64,000 nucleotides of DNA from Owenweeksia sp. (GTDB taxonomy: Bacteria > Bacteroidota > Bacteroidia > Flavobacteriales > Schleiferiaceae), in contig NZNV01000041.1 in NCBI GenBank assembly GCA_002695025.1, forward strand, positions 1 to 64,000, in the 5' to 3' direction. Positions 16,297-26,548 of the stretch are shown piece after piece. Positions within the stretch are counted from its first letter, which is position 1. Each line of letters opens with the position of its first letter. The position numbers were made by a program, and so were the translations under genes. Below the pieces are notes generated by a model. That model worked only from the letters and a program-made list of their open reading frames with translations. It made no database searches and was not told where the DNA came from.

Positions 16297-17700
16297 ATGA
16301 CAAAATACGATGTAGCCATTATAGGCTCAGGCCCCGGAGGATATGTGGCCGCAATCCGTTGTGCCCAACTAGGTATGAAAACCGCCATTATTGAAAAATA
16401 CCCCACCCTGGGCGGAACCTGCCTCAACGTAGGGTGTATCCCTTCCAAAGCCCTGCTGGACTCATCGGAACATTATCATAATGCTCACAACAACTTTGAG
16501 GAGCACGGCATTAACCTTAAGGATCTTAAAGTTGATTTCAAACAGATGATCAACCGTAAGCAAAAGGTGGTGGATCAAACCTGTGACGGTGTAAAATATC
16601 TCATGGATAAAAATAAAATTGAGATATACCATGGTGTAGGTTCCTTTGAAGATGAGCATACCATCATCATTAAAGGTGAGGGAGATAAAAACGAAAAGAT
16701 TGAGGCCCAAAACATCATTATTGCCACGGGAAGTAAACCCACAGAATTACCTTTTGCCAAATTCGATAAAGAACGGATCATCAGCAGTACTGAAGCCCTT
16801 ACTTTAAAAGAAGTCCCCAAACAACTCATTGTTATTGGCGGAGGCGTTATCGGGCTGGAGCTGGGCAGCGTGTATGCACGCCTGGGCGCAGAGGTAACGG
16901 TGGTTGAGTACCTGGACAAGGTGATTCCCACCTTTGATGGAGCTATGGGCAAGGAGCTTATGAAGTCCCTGAAAAAGCTGGGCGTTAAGTTCAACCTCAG
17001 CCACAAGGTTACAGATGTAAGCCGTGACGGGGATAAGGTAACCGTAAAGGCTAAGGACAAAAAAGATAAAGAAGTAAGTTTTGAAGGTGACTACTGCCTG
17101 GTTTCTGTAGGCAGACGCCCTTATACCGAAGGATTGAACCTGGACAAAGCCGGGCTCAAAGCCAATGACAAAGGCCAGGTAGAAGTAAATGATCATCTGC
17201 AAACCGAAAAGTCACATATATACGCTATTGGTGATGTAGTACGCGGAGCTATGCTGGCACACAAAGCCGAAGAAGAAGGTGTAATGGTAGCCGAACTCAT
17301 AGCCGGCCAAAAACCCCATGTGGACTATAACCTTATTCCGGGAGTGGTGTACACATGGCCCGAAGTTGCCGGAGTTGGAAAGACCGAGGAGCAACTGAAA
17401 GAAGAAAAAGTTCCTTATAAATCAGGTCAGTTCCCCATGCGTGCGCTGGGCCGTTCAAGGGCCAGTATGGACACTGAGGGCTTGGTGAAGATCCTTTCCC
17501 ACCAGGAAACTGACGAGGTCCTGGGAGTGCACATCATTGCTGCCCGCGCTGCTGATCTTATAGCCGAAGCGGTAGTAGCCATGGAGTTCCGTGCATCAGC
17601 CGAAGATATAGCCCGTATCAGCCATGCTCACCCCACTTACAGTGAAGCCGTTAAGGAAGCCGCTCTAGCCGCCACTGACAATCGCTCTTTGCATGTTTAG
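16297..17700 (+). CDS. lpd: Dihydrolipoyl dehydrogenase (E3)
   Basis: E3 reoxidises dihydrolipoamide in the pyruvate and 2-oxoglutarate dehydrogenase complexes and in glycine cleavage, passing electrons by FAD to NAD. The 467-residue protein shows the FAD-binding 'IIGSGPGGYVAAIRCAQLG', the redox disulfide 'GGTCLNVGCIPSKAL', the NAD-binding 'VIGGGVIGLELGSVYARLG', the second FAD motif 'IYAIGDVVRGAMLAHKAEEEG', and the C-terminal catalytic His-Glu in 'SHAHPTYSEAVKEAAL'. The frame extends 14 residues upstream, but the ATG at 16297 gives the family start. It lies alone, and the P-protein of the glycine cleavage system, one possible user, is at 37182. Confidence 0.96.
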   Translation: MTKYDVAIIGSGPGGYVAAIRCAQLGMKTAIIEKYPTLGGTCLNVGCIPSKALLDSSEHYHNAHNNFEEHGINLKDLKVDFKQMINRKQKVVDQTCDGVKYLMDKNKIEIYHGVGSFEDEHTIIIKGEGDKNEKIEAQNIIIATGSKPTELPFAKFDKERIISSTEALTLKEVPKQLIVIGGGVIGLELGSVYARLGAEVTVVEYLDKVIPTFDGAMGKELMKSLKKLGVKFNLSHKVTDVSRDGDKVTVKAKDKKDKEVSFEGDYCLVSVGRRPYTEGLNLDKAGLKANDKGQVEVNDHLQTEKSHIYAIGDVVRGAMLAHKAEEEGVMVAELIAGQKPHVDYNLIPGVVYTWPEVAGVGKTEEQLKEEKVPYKSGQFPMRALGRSRASMDTEGLVKILSHQETDEVLGVHIIAARAADLIAEAVVAMEFRASAEDIARISHAHPTYSEAVKEAALAATDNRSLHV

Positions 17701-17737
17701 AATCAGATAATATGCCTATCTTTCCACACGCATTTAT

Positions 17738-20700
17738 TTGCAAGTAGAGAGTTTCGCTAATATTCTGACAGCCAGGCTGATTTTGAACGTTAAGAATCTA
17801 AGTGTACTTTTTTTTCTGTACCTGAGTATATCCGTAGGTATAGCCTTTGGCGTGTATTTCTTTGTCAAATACATGGAAGATAAGCAGTTGCTGGATGCAA
17901 AACGTATAAACGTTGCAGGACGCCAGCGCTCGCTTACCCAAAAGGTATCCAAGGGAAGTTTCATTATTGCCTTCAGCGACAATTCAAGGGAGATAAACAG
18001 GGCTTGTCAGTTCCTACCCCGTGACCTGAGCCGTATGAAGGATCAACTGCACCAACTCAAAAACGGCAATCTTTCCAAACCTCTTGACGGCAATTATCAG
18101 CAAGCTCTTGATATCAACTATCAAAAGATAGAAATCCAAATGCGTAACCTTCTCCAGGAGGTGAACGATATAATCAGTTATTGCGAGGGCGAAAACAATC
18201 AGGCTCAAATTCGTGTGCATGCGGAGAAAATACTGGAGATAGAACCCGTTCTCCTTGACCTCTTTGAGGCCAACGTGGGTATCTATGAGGCGGAAACCAG
18301 CTTCAAGCACAATCAAAGGGAATCCACTTACCTGATCATGCTGATCCTGGCCATATTCACATATGTGGCCTTTACCCTTCTGCTTGCCGTTCCCTCCATC
18401 CGTTCGTTCCGGAAAAATTATGCTATTCGTGAGGCAGCCCTAAAGGAACAACAGGAGCTGAACAATGAGTTGGCCGTGCGGGAAGAAGAACTTACTCAAA
18501 CTGTAGAACAACTTAACCTGGCCAATACCTACATTGAGGAAAGCAATGCCAATGTAGACGCCATCATGAATTTCAGCAGCCTGGAAATATGGTCCGTAAA
18601 CAGAGATGGGATCCTGGTTAAGGGAAACAGAGCCTTCCGCAAAACTTTCAGACAGATCACCGGAAGAGAGCCTATAGAAGGAAATACTAATATGTTGGAG
18701 ACCTTCCGGGATGTGGATGACTCCTGGCTGGTCTATTATCAAAAGGCCTTCCAAGGTGAGCAATCTACCTTCTCCGTGGCAAGGGAATATAATACCATGG
18801 AGGTTACCATTAATCCCATATATGACCGTAATGAGGAAATAGTAGGAGCCGCTGGATTTATTAAGAACATATCGGATCAGATAAAGACCCAGGAAGAGAT
18901 CAATATATCCAACGCCCGGCTGCGCATGGCCCTGGAGAATACCTTACAGGGATTATGGGACTGGAACCTGATCACCAATGAGGTGTTTTATAATGAAACT
19001 TTCATAAAGCTTCACGGCTATGAACCTCAAGATAAGCATGAAGCGGATTTTGAATTCTGGGAGAACCACATCCATCCTGATTACAAAAAGATCTTTGATG
19101 AGTATATTTCAGACGCCAAGAATCCGGATACTCCGGTTTCTGCTGCCTTTGACTATATGGGGCTCAAAAAGGACAGAAGCACTTTCTGGCTGAGACTACA
19201 GGGCAGGGTTGTGGAGTTTAACGAAGAACAGCAACCCAAAAGGATGATCGGCACTATTACCGATATCACCCAGCGAAAGGAAAACGAATTGCGTCTGCAA
19301 AAACTGTACGAGTCAGAGCAGGAACTTAACGAGGAACTTACGGTGCGGGAAGAAGAACTTACCGCCCGCGAAGAAGAACTGAGCCAGTACGTTAAGGAAT
19401 TGGAGGAAATAAGGGAACGCCTGGAGGCCAGTGAGAAACGCATGCGCATTGTAATTGAGAACCTGCCGGTAGGAGCTGTTCTGGTTCAGGATGATCAGTT
19501 GTACATCAACAAGCAAATGTCAGATATCATTGGCTATAAGCCGAATGAAATCAAAACAGTGCATCAATGGTTCCACACTCTATATCCCGAAGAGGATTAT
19601 GAGAATATCATGAAAATGTACAACGATGTGCTGAGTGCCGGGCATATTGATAATTTCCTGATCAATATTTTTACCAAAGAAGGAAAGCGAAGGATCATTG
19701 AAGTAGGCGGCTACGATTTTGGCACTGGTGTGGTCTGGACTATATCGGACGTTACTGAAAAGAGGCGCGCGGAAAAAATGCTGATCCGCAATGAAAGAGC
19801 CGTCCGCGATCTCCATCATATTTCTTCCAATACCGATATTCCTCTGGATGAAAAGATCAATCAGATCCTGGACCTGGGAATGGAGCGGTTTAAAATGGAC
19901 CTGGCCGTTTTCTCTAATGTGGATATCAAAAAGGACCTATACACTATTAAGAACGCAAGACCTCCCAGGGGAATATTAAAGCAAGGGGAAGTGCTTGAAC
20001 TCAAGGAAACCTACTGCGCACGTATTCTGGAAGATGAGCAAACCATAGCCATTGAAGATATTACTACTACCAACCGTTGTGATTTCCTGGCTTACCACAG
20101 GTTGAACCACCGCTCTTACATCGGTACAGCGGTATACGTAAATGATCAGTTGTGCGGAACTCTTCACTTCAGCGGTGCCCACCCAAAAACCTATCCCTTT
20201 ACCGAAAATGACAAGGATATGCTGAACCTTATGGCCCAGTGGTTGGGTTCAGAACTGGAGCGTGCCGGTACCGCCCAAAAGCTCATTGAAGCAAAAGATG
20301 TAGCTGAAGATGCGGCCAAGGCTAAAAGTGATTTCCTGGCCACCATGAGTCACGAGATCAGAACACCTATGAACGGTGTAATCGGTATGACGAGCCTCCT
20401 GCTGCAAACCCAGCTTTCCGAAGAACAACTGGATTATGTGAATACCATCCGCCTGAGCGGTGACGCCCTGCTGACTGTTATTAACGATATCCTGGACTTC
20501 AGCAAGATCGAGGCCGGTAATATGTCACTGGAAGAGTTCCCGTTTGAAATATCCCAGTGTGTTGAAGAGGCCGTTGAGCTTCTCTCCTCCAAAGTAACTG
20601 AAAAGGGAATTGACCTTTTCTATTTTATCGATCCCGATGTACCGGACATTGTTTCGGGTGATATTACACGTTTAAGGCAGGTACTGATCAACCTGATCGG

Positions 20701-21874
20701 GAACGCCATTAAATTTACGGATGAAGGGGAAATAGTCATCCGGGCAGAAGTACGGGATATTATTGAAGATGAAGTAGAAGTCTATTTCTCCGTGCGGGAT
20801 ACGGGTATCGGCATCAGCCAGGAGAAAATAAATACGCTCTTTACGGCCTTTACCCAGGCAGACTCCAGCACCACCCGTAAATATGGAGGCACGGGCCTTG
20901 GGCTTGCTATATGCAAAAAGCTGGTCAACCTCATGGGTGGTGAAATATGGATTGACAGTGAGCCCGGTGAAGGTTCCAACTTTCAGTTTACCATTCGGAA
21001 GAAGATCGTAAGGCAAAACAAAAGCACTTCTATGGAAGAGGATGGCATGCACACGTTGCAGGGCAAAAAAGTGCTGATTGTGGATGATTCCGAAACCAAC
21101 CTTAAAATATTGAAACGGCAGTTTGAAAAATGGGGGATAGAAGCAGAGCCCTGCAACAATTCGAAAACAGGCCTGGAAAAAGCCTTGCAAGGGCACTACG
21201 ACCTCATCATTATGGATTATGAAATGCCGGAAATGGACGGAATTCAGGTTACCAAAGCCATTCGCAGGCAATACTCCACACAACAGCTCCCGGTCATTTT
21301 ACTGAGCTCCGCATATCCTAACCTTACTGATAATCAAAAAAATAGACTATTCTCCGGTTACTACATGAAACCGTTCAAACATAGTCTGCTCCTTAAATCA
21401 ATAATTCGGATATTAAGCCCGGTAAAAATTACTGCTGAGGCTACAGAATCGGAAGGGGACCTTGTGGTAAAAGAGAAAGAAAGTATGCCAACCGAAACAC
21501 CATTAAATATACTTCTGGCTGAAGATAACCTGGTAAACCAGAAACTGGCGGTACTCACCATGAAAAACATGGGATACTCTATGGATGTGGTGGCCAACGG
21601 GCTAGAAGCCGTGGAGGCCGTAACCCGCCAAAAGTATGATGTGGTTTTTATGGATGTTCAGATGCCGGAAATGGACGGTGTGGAGGCTACCCATACCATC
21701 ATTCAAAAACTGGGCGATAACCGCCCGCTTATTGTAGCCATGACGGCCAATGCTATGGAAGGTGATCGGGAGAAATTCCTGAGCGAAGGAATGGATGATT
21801 ACGTTAGCAAGCCTATCAGCACGGAAGCTATAAAGCGAGTACTCAACTACGTTCTTAAGAACAAGCAGGAGTAA
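17738..21874 (+). CDS. Hybrid histidine kinase: two TM segments, three PAS, GAF, kinase core and two receivers
   Basis: Order over 1378 residues: TM1 (24-45), a periplasmic helical domain resembling the type IV pili/PilJ-NarX sensor ('[10 protein letters not shown]'), TM2 (about 197-217), coiled coil, PAS1 and PAS2 (275-510), coiled coil, PAS3 (565-680), GAF (690-845), HisKA with phospho-His872 ('[12 protein letters not shown]'), HATPase with N and G boxes ('[12 protein letters not shown]', 'DTGIGIS', '[10 protein letters not shown]'), REC1 (Asp1160) and REC2 (Asp1306). Both receivers keep their acidic pocket and Lys. No Hpt domain or separate response regulator is adjacent, so the output is unknown. 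The first ATG in frame lies after TM1, so the start must be a TTG: 17738, or the TTG encoding 'LNVKNLS'. pabB follows two bases after the stop. Confidence 0.93.
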   Translation: MQVESFANILTARLILNVKNLSVLFFLYLSISVGIAFGVYFFVKYMEDKQLLDAKRINVAGRQRSLTQKVSKGSFIIAFSDNSREINRACQFLPRDLSRMKDQLHQLKNGNLSKPLDGNYQQALDINYQKIEIQMRNLLQEVNDIISYCEGENNQAQIRVHAEKILEIEPVLLDLFEANVGIYEAETSFKHNQRESTYLIMLILAIFTYVAFTLLLAVPSIRSFRKNYAIREAALKEQQELNNELAVREEELTQTVEQLNLANTYIEESNANVDAIMNFSSLEIWSVNRDGILVKGNRAFRKTFRQITGREPIEGNTNMLETFRDVDDSWLVYYQKAFQGEQSTFSVAREYNTMEVTINPIYDRNEEIVGAAGFIKNISDQIKTQEEINISNARLRMALENTLQGLWDWNLITNEVFYNETFIKLHGYEPQDKHEADFEFWENHIHPDYKKIFDEYISDAKNPDTPVSAAFDYMGLKKDRSTFWLRLQGRVVEFNEEQQPKRMIGTITDITQRKENELRLQKLYESEQELNEELTVREEELTAREEELSQYVKELEEIRERLEASEKRMRIVIENLPVGAVLVQDDQLYINKQMSDIIGYKPNEIKTVHQWFHTLYPEEDYENIMKMYNDVLSAGHIDNFLINIFTKEGKRRIIEVGGYDFGTGVVWTISDVTEKRRAEKMLIRNERAVRDLHHISSNTDIPLDEKINQILDLGMERFKMDLAVFSNVDIKKDLYTIKNARPPRGILKQGEVLELKETYCARILEDEQTIAIEDITTTNRCDFLAYHRLNHRSYIGTAVYVNDQLCGTLHFSGAHPKTYPFTENDKDMLNLMAQWLGSELERAGTAQKLIEAKDVAEDAAKAKSDFLATMSHEIRTPMNGVIGMTSLLLQTQLSEEQLDYVNTIRLSGDALLTVINDILDFSKIEAGNMSLEEFPFEISQCVEEAVELLSSKVTEKGIDLFYFIDPDVPDIVSGDITRLRQVLINLIGNAIKFTDEGEIVIRAEVRDIIEDEVEVYFSVRDTGIGISQEKINTLFTAFTQADSSTTRKYGGTGLGLAICKKLVNLMGGEIWIDSEPGEGSNFQFTIRKKIVRQNKSTSMEEDGMHTLQGKKVLIVDDSETNLKILKRQFEKWGIEAEPCNNSKTGLEKALQGHYDLIIMDYEMPEMDGIQVTKAIRRQYSTQQLPVILLSSAYPNLTDNQKNRLFSGYYMKPFKHSLLLKSIIRILSPVKITAEATESEGDLVVKEKESMPTETPLNILLAEDNLVNQKLAVLTMKNMGYSMDVVANGLEAVEAVTRQKYDVVFMDVQMPEMDGVEATHTIIQKLGDNRPLIVAMTANAMEGDREKFLSEGMDDYVSKPISTEAIKRVLNYVLKNKQE

Positions 21875-21876
21875 GA

Positions 21877-23148
21877 GTGTTGAAACTCAAGTTTACCCGC
21901 AACCAATATCCCAAACTACGCGATAAGATCCTTTTTACTTCTCAAAGGGAAGATTTTTCCATACTGCTGGAGTCAAATGGCTTTAAGGATACTTACGGAA
22001 GATTTGACTGGATAGCCGCCCTGGGTGCCCGCCAGGTACTTGAACCTCAAAGGAACCACTTCCTTACTTTAAAGGAGTACCACCAAAGCCGGAACACCTG
22101 GCTTTTTGGGCATCTCAACTACAATCTCAAGAACGAACTGGAAAACCTGCAAACCAGTTCACAGGATGAACTCGAATTTCCCCTGATGTTGTTCTTTGAA
22201 CCTGAAATAGTGATCTATGCAAAGGGCCATTATATCTTTGTAGAAAGCGAAACTCTTACGGATAAAAATGACTTTGACCGCTGGGTGGCGGACCTTGCAC
22301 CTGCCAGCACCCCTACGACAACACCTTTAAAGCTCCTGGACAAAACCTCCAGGGCCCAATACCTGGAAAATGTTGAAAGCCTTAAAGACCACCTCCAGTA
22401 CGGCAACATTTACGAAGCCAACTACTGCATTGAATTTCAGGGATACGCATCACTGCACGCACCTTCGGTATATGAGAAGCTGAGCCAGCTCTCCCCCGCT
22501 CCCTTCGCAGCTTATTATAAATGCCGGGATCAACATCTTATGTGTGCCTCACCAGAAAGGTACATGTACAAGGCCGGGGATCAACTGGTATCCCAACCTA
22601 TAAAGGGTACCGCTGCCCGCGCAGGCAATAAAGCGGAAGATGAACTTCTGAAGAAGAAACTGGCGGAAAGTGAAAAAGAGCGCTCTGAGAACGTAATGAT
22701 CGTGGATCTGGTGCGCAATGATCTGAGCCGAACAGCTTCACCCGGATCGGTTGAAGTGCGTGAGTTGTTTGGGATATACAGCTACCCGGCTGTACATCAA
22801 ATGGTTTCCACGATAAGCAGCAAGCTCAGCCCATCCTTCCACTTTAGCGATGCCCTGCGGTACTCTTTCCCTATGGGCAGCATGACCGGGGCACCTAAGA
22901 TCAAAGCCATGCAGTTGATTGATGAGCATGAGAATTTTTCCCGCTCCCTCTACTCCGGTTCAGTGGGTTATATTACCCCTGAAGGGGATCTTGATTTCAA
23001 CGTGGTCATCCGTAGTCTCTTCTACAACGCCCGTACCTGTCTCGTATCAGCCCGGGTAGGGAGTGCTATCACCATCCACTGCGATGCCGAAAAGGAATAT
23101 GAAGAATGTCTTTTAAAAGCCGATAAGCTTTTGAAAGCATTGAGCTAG
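21877..23148 (+). CDS. pabB: Aminodeoxychorismate synthase component I (PabB-like)
   Basis: PabB turns chorismate into 4-amino-4-deoxychorismate on the way to p-aminobenzoate and folate, using ammonia from PabA. This 423-residue protein has the chorismate-binding core in its C-terminal 260 residues: 'YGNIYEANYCIEF', 'SPERYM', 'QPIKGTAARAG', 'ENVMIVDLVRNDLSR' and 'GSMTGAPKIKAM'. The sequence fits PabB better than TrpE: PabB has the PIKGT form of the lysine motif, and no trp genes are nearby. No ATG start exists; GTG at 21877 or TTG at 21880 must be used, two to five bases after the kinase stop, suggesting translational coupling. PabA and PabC are not in the window. Confidence 0.88.
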   Translation: MLKLKFTRNQYPKLRDKILFTSQREDFSILLESNGFKDTYGRFDWIAALGARQVLEPQRNHFLTLKEYHQSRNTWLFGHLNYNLKNELENLQTSSQDELEFPLMLFFEPEIVIYAKGHYIFVESETLTDKNDFDRWVADLAPASTPTTTPLKLLDKTSRAQYLENVESLKDHLQYGNIYEANYCIEFQGYASLHAPSVYEKLSQLSPAPFAAYYKCRDQHLMCASPERYMYKAGDQLVSQPIKGTAARAGNKAEDELLKKKLAESEKERSENVMIVDLVRNDLSRTASPGSVEVRELFGIYSYPAVHQMVSTISSKLSPSFHFSDALRYSFPMGSMTGAPKIKAMQLIDEHENFSRSLYSGSVGYITPEGDLDFNVVIRSLFYNARTCLVSARVGSAITIHCDAEKEYEECLLKADKLLKALS

Positions 23149-23170
23149 GGTAAATACCAAACGCCCTTCT

Positions 23171-23178
23171 TATTTTTG
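23171..23178 (+). promoter_or_regulatory. Near-leaderless -7 box of tilS
   Basis: TATTTTTG ends six bases before the ATG at 23185, the same spacing as at 6228-6242. An in-frame TTG upstream lies inside the box and cannot be the start. Confidence 0.5.
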
Positions 23179-23184
23179 ACGCCT

Positions 23185-24501
23185 ATGGATTGCCAGCAAA
23201 GTGTTTCCGATTTTTTAAAAAATGAGGGGCTCAATTCGAACAGCTCTTTTCTTTTGGCTTGCAGCGGAGGCCTGGATTCGGTAACCCTTCTTCACATCCT
23301 TGTTCACCTTGGCCATAAACCGGCCCTGGCACATTGCAATTTTCAACTCCGGGGTGATGAATCAGACGGTGATGAGGCCCTTGTAAAGAAACTAGCTGAA
23401 AAGCATCACCTTCCTTTACATACCAAACGTTTTGATACGCAGGACTTCGCCACAGGAAAAGGCATCTCCATTCAAATGGCAGCCCGAGAACTACGGTATG
23501 CTTTTTTCCGCGAGCTGATGCAACTACATGCCTACCAACACCTTCTTACTGCTCACCACCAGGACGATAGCCTGGAAACCCTACTCATAAACCTCGGACG
23601 CGGCACGGGAATTTCAGGATTGGGAATATCCGGCAAGAATGGAACTGTACTACGCCCCATGTTACGATTGGGACGGATGGACCTGCAGTCCTATGCACAA
23701 CGCCACCAGCTGCAGTGGCGCGAGGATAGTTCCAATAAAAAAGTGGATTACCAGCGAAATTTTATCCGTCATAAGGTGGTTCCAGCCTTTCGACAGGCCT
23801 TCTCCAGTGTGGATAGTGGATTGCGCACCAGTTTTGAAAACCTTGAGAGCGATATCCGTTTCTTTAAATATGCCCTGAGCCAACAACTTGGCGAGCTTAT
23901 AGAGAAAAAGAAAGATGAAGAGCGAATGCCAATGAAGCCCTTAGTAGAAAAAGATTTTGCCAAAACACTACTTAACGCCTGGCTAAGCCCGATGGGATTT
24001 ACGGATCTGGAAGCCATTGTTCAATCGCTGCAACAGGAGAGCGGGGCTGTTTTTCATTCCCAAAGCCACGTTTTACTACGGGACCGCGAGTATCTGATCC
24101 TCAAAAAAAGAGTGAAACCCGATCAGGAAGTATTCATGATCCAAAAAACTGATCAGCGTATAGATCATCCCTTGCGGATGAAATTTTCCATCCGGCTAAA
24201 TCATACTTTTGAGATTCCGGTTTCACCTCACCAGGCTGGACTTGATCTGGACCTGCTGGAGTTTCCTTTGGTACTTCGGCACTGGAAGGCTGGTGACAGC
24301 TTCCGGCCTTTGGGAATGAAAGGCTTTAAAAAGCTGAGCAATTTTTTTACCGACATTAAGTTAAATCGTTTTGAAAAAGAAGACGTCTGGCTGTTGTGTT
24401 CCGGTGAAAATATTGTTTGGGTGGTAGGCCACAGGATTGATGACCGGTTTAAGGTATCCGGTAAAACAAAAACTGTTTACTTTGTTGACCTTTTGAATTA
24501 A
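23185..24501 (+). CDS. tilS: tRNA(Ile)-lysidine synthase
   Basis: TilS attaches lysine to C34 of the CAU-anticodon isoleucine tRNA so that it reads AUA and not AUG; it is essential in most bacteria. The 438-residue protein has the PP-loop ATP site 'LACSGGLDSVTLLHIL' (SGGxDS), the family motifs 'ALAHCNFQLRGDESDGDE' and 'LTAHHQDDSLETLLINLGRG', and the C-terminal TilS domain near 'LRHWKAGDSFRPLGMKGFKKLSN'. It is followed five bases later by dsbD on the same strand, so the two are probably cotranscribed although unrelated in function. Confidence 0.96.
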   Translation: MDCQQSVSDFLKNEGLNSNSSFLLACSGGLDSVTLLHILVHLGHKPALAHCNFQLRGDESDGDEALVKKLAEKHHLPLHTKRFDTQDFATGKGISIQMAARELRYAFFRELMQLHAYQHLLTAHHQDDSLETLLINLGRGTGISGLGISGKNGTVLRPMLRLGRMDLQSYAQRHQLQWREDSSNKKVDYQRNFIRHKVVPAFRQAFSSVDSGLRTSFENLESDIRFFKYALSQQLGELIEKKKDEERMPMKPLVEKDFAKTLLNAWLSPMGFTDLEAIVQSLQQESGAVFHSQSHVLLRDREYLILKKRVKPDQEVFMIQKTDQRIDHPLRMKFSIRLNHTFEIPVSPHQAGLDLDLLEFPLVLRHWKAGDSFRPLGMKGFKKLSNFFTDIKLNRFEKEDVWLLCSGENIVWVVGHRIDDRFKVSGKTKTVYFVDLLN

Positions 24502-24506
24502 ATGCT

Positions 24507-26516
24507 ATGCGATTCTTTCAAACCATTGCCGCACTCTTATGCTTTGGGTTTTCCCTGTCCGCTCAGATCCTGGATCCTGTTGACTGGACCTTTTCGGTAA
24601 ACCGTCTTTCGGATACCGAAGCCGAACTATTAATGACCGCCACTATTGATGAGGGCTGGCATATTTATTCGTACGACCTGGACACCAATTCTTCCGTTAT
24701 TCCCACGGATGTGGTCTGGACCGATTCCGAAGATTTTACCCTTAACGGTGATGTTATTGAACCACAACCTGTTGAGGAATACGACAAAAGCTTCCAGGAA
24801 ACCCTCCGATACCACGAAGGAAAGGTTTCGCTGCGCCAAAAGATACTCATCCACTCTTCTGCAGATTTTAAGGTGACCGGAGAACTCACCTATATGACCT
24901 GTAATGATGAAGGATGCCTGCCCCCGGATTACATTGACCTGGAGTTTGAGGTAAAAGGAGCCGAAAACCCGGTTACCAAAGAATCTCTGGAAATTGATTA
25001 CGCCAATCCGGACACAGCCAAGGATACAGATACTACTGACGATCCAGGTGAAGTGAGTACTTCCTCCGGAGACAAGAATTCAAGATCCTTGCTAAGCATT
25101 TTTATCACCAGCTTCCTCTTCGGTTTTGCCGCGCTGCTTACTCCTTGTGTGTTCCCCATGATCCCCCTCACCGTTAGCTTTTTCACCAAGCAAAGTAAAT
25201 CCCGGGCCAAGGGTATTTCCAATGCAGTGATATATGGGGTGTCCATCATCGTACTTTATACCGGAATGGGCTACCTGATCACCGCTTTCTTCGGTGCCGA
25301 TGCTATGAACGCCTTTTCAACCAATCCTTACGTTAATATTGCCTTTTTCATACTCCTGGTAGTTTTTGCCATCAGCTTTTTCGGCGCATTTGAAATTACG
25401 CTTCCATCGTCATGGGTAAATCGCACGGATAAGGCATCTGATAAAGGAGGAATAATAGGCATATTCTTCATGGCCTTTACGCTGGCCCTGGTTTCCTTCT
25501 CCTGCACAGGGCCTATCATTGGTACGCTTTTGTTTGAAGCCTCCAGTGGAGGTATACGTGGACCATTGGTAGGGATGTTCGGTTTTTCACTGGCCCTGGC
25601 TCTGCCCTTTGCACTTTTTGCCGCCTTCCCCGGCTGGCTCAATTCTTTACCTAAAAGTGGCGGCTGGCTGAACTCTGTAAAAGTGGTGCTCGGATTTATC
25701 GAACTGGCTTTTGCCTTTAAGTTTTTGAGTAATGCCGACCTGGTTTGGGGAGCGCACCTTTTATTGAGGGAGCACTTTATTGCTATATGGATTGCGATTT
25801 TCCTGCTTATCACTTTTTACTTGCTGGGCATGTTCCGTATGCCTCACGACAGCCCTCTTGAGAAGATCTCTGTGTTCAGGTTGATACTGGCCACTTTTAC
25901 TTTATGTTTTGTTATATACCTGTTGCCTGGCATGTGGGGAGCACCCCTAAAGGTGATCAGTGGCTTTCCTCCTCCCGAATTTTATGCAGAATCACCCGGA
26001 GGCTTTGGTAGTGGGGGCCCGGCAGCTACCTCCAGTGGAGAGATCCCCGAAGGTGCTGATCCCGAGCATTGCCCAAAAATGCTGAACTGTTTTCATGATT
26101 TTGAAACCGGGCTGGCCTATGCGAAAGAAATGAACAAGCCAATTATGCTGGATTTTACCGGCTGGGCTTGTGTAAACTGCCGTAAGATGGAAGAACAGGT
26201 TTGGAGTGACCCTAGGGTCCTCGAAATCCTCAGGAATGATATAGTATTGATTTCCCTGTACGTAGACGAAAGGACCAAACTACCGGAAGACCAGCAATAC
26301 GTTTCACCGGTTACCGGCAAGAAGATTCGCACTGTGGGCAATAAATGGAGTGAATTCCAGGTGATACATTACCAGAACAACTCCCAGCCGCAATACGTCC
26401 TGCTGGATCATGACAGCATGGAACCTCTTAACGGGACTACAGCATATGACCCGGATATAGAGCTCTATGTAAAATGGCTGGAAGAAGGGATCAACCGTTT
26501 TGAGGCCCAACAGTAA
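24507..26516 (+). CDS. dsbD: Thiol:disulfide interchange protein DsbD (reductive electron transfer across the inner membrane)
   Basis: DsbD carries electrons from cytoplasmic thioredoxin to periplasmic thiol proteins. Over 669 residues: a signal peptide ('LLCFGFSLSAQ'), an N-terminal periplasmic domain (about 25-150) with Cys pair 'MTCNDEGC', eight or so membrane helices (about 195-480) with the two redox cysteines in 'LLTPCVFPMIPLT' and 'FSCTGPIIG', and a C-terminal thioredoxin domain with CxxC in 'GWACVNCRKMEEQVW'. All three redox modules are intact, so it is probably functional. It sits five bases after tilS. The envelope location fits the many secreted proteins in this region. Confidence 0.95.
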   Translation: MRFFQTIAALLCFGFSLSAQILDPVDWTFSVNRLSDTEAELLMTATIDEGWHIYSYDLDTNSSVIPTDVVWTDSEDFTLNGDVIEPQPVEEYDKSFQETLRYHEGKVSLRQKILIHSSADFKVTGELTYMTCNDEGCLPPDYIDLEFEVKGAENPVTKESLEIDYANPDTAKDTDTTDDPGEVSTSSGDKNSRSLLSIFITSFLFGFAALLTPCVFPMIPLTVSFFTKQSKSRAKGISNAVIYGVSIIVLYTGMGYLITAFFGADAMNAFSTNPYVNIAFFILLVVFAISFFGAFEITLPSSWVNRTDKASDKGGIIGIFFMAFTLALVSFSCTGPIIGTLLFEASSGGIRGPLVGMFGFSLALALPFALFAAFPGWLNSLPKSGGWLNSVKVVLGFIELAFAFKFLSNADLVWGAHLLLREHFIAIWIAIFLLITFYLLGMFRMPHDSPLEKISVFRLILATFTLCFVIYLLPGMWGAPLKVISGFPPPEFYAESPGGFGSGGPAATSSGEIPEGADPEHCPKMLNCFHDFETGLAYAKEMNKPIMLDFTGWACVNCRKMEEQVWSDPRVLEILRNDIVLISLYVDERTKLPEDQQYVSPVTGKKIRTVGNKWSEFQVIHYQNNSQPQYVLLDHDSMEPLNGTTAYDPDIELYVKWLEEGINRFEAQQ

Positions 26517-26548
26517 AACCAACTGGCCCGCATCCGGTTTATTAGTGT

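Noticed and set aside
20672-21283. A 203-codon minus-strand ORF opposite the hybrid kinase
   Set aside because: It lies opposite the conserved HATPase and receiver codons, has no promoter or family resemblance, and is best explained as a shadow frame.
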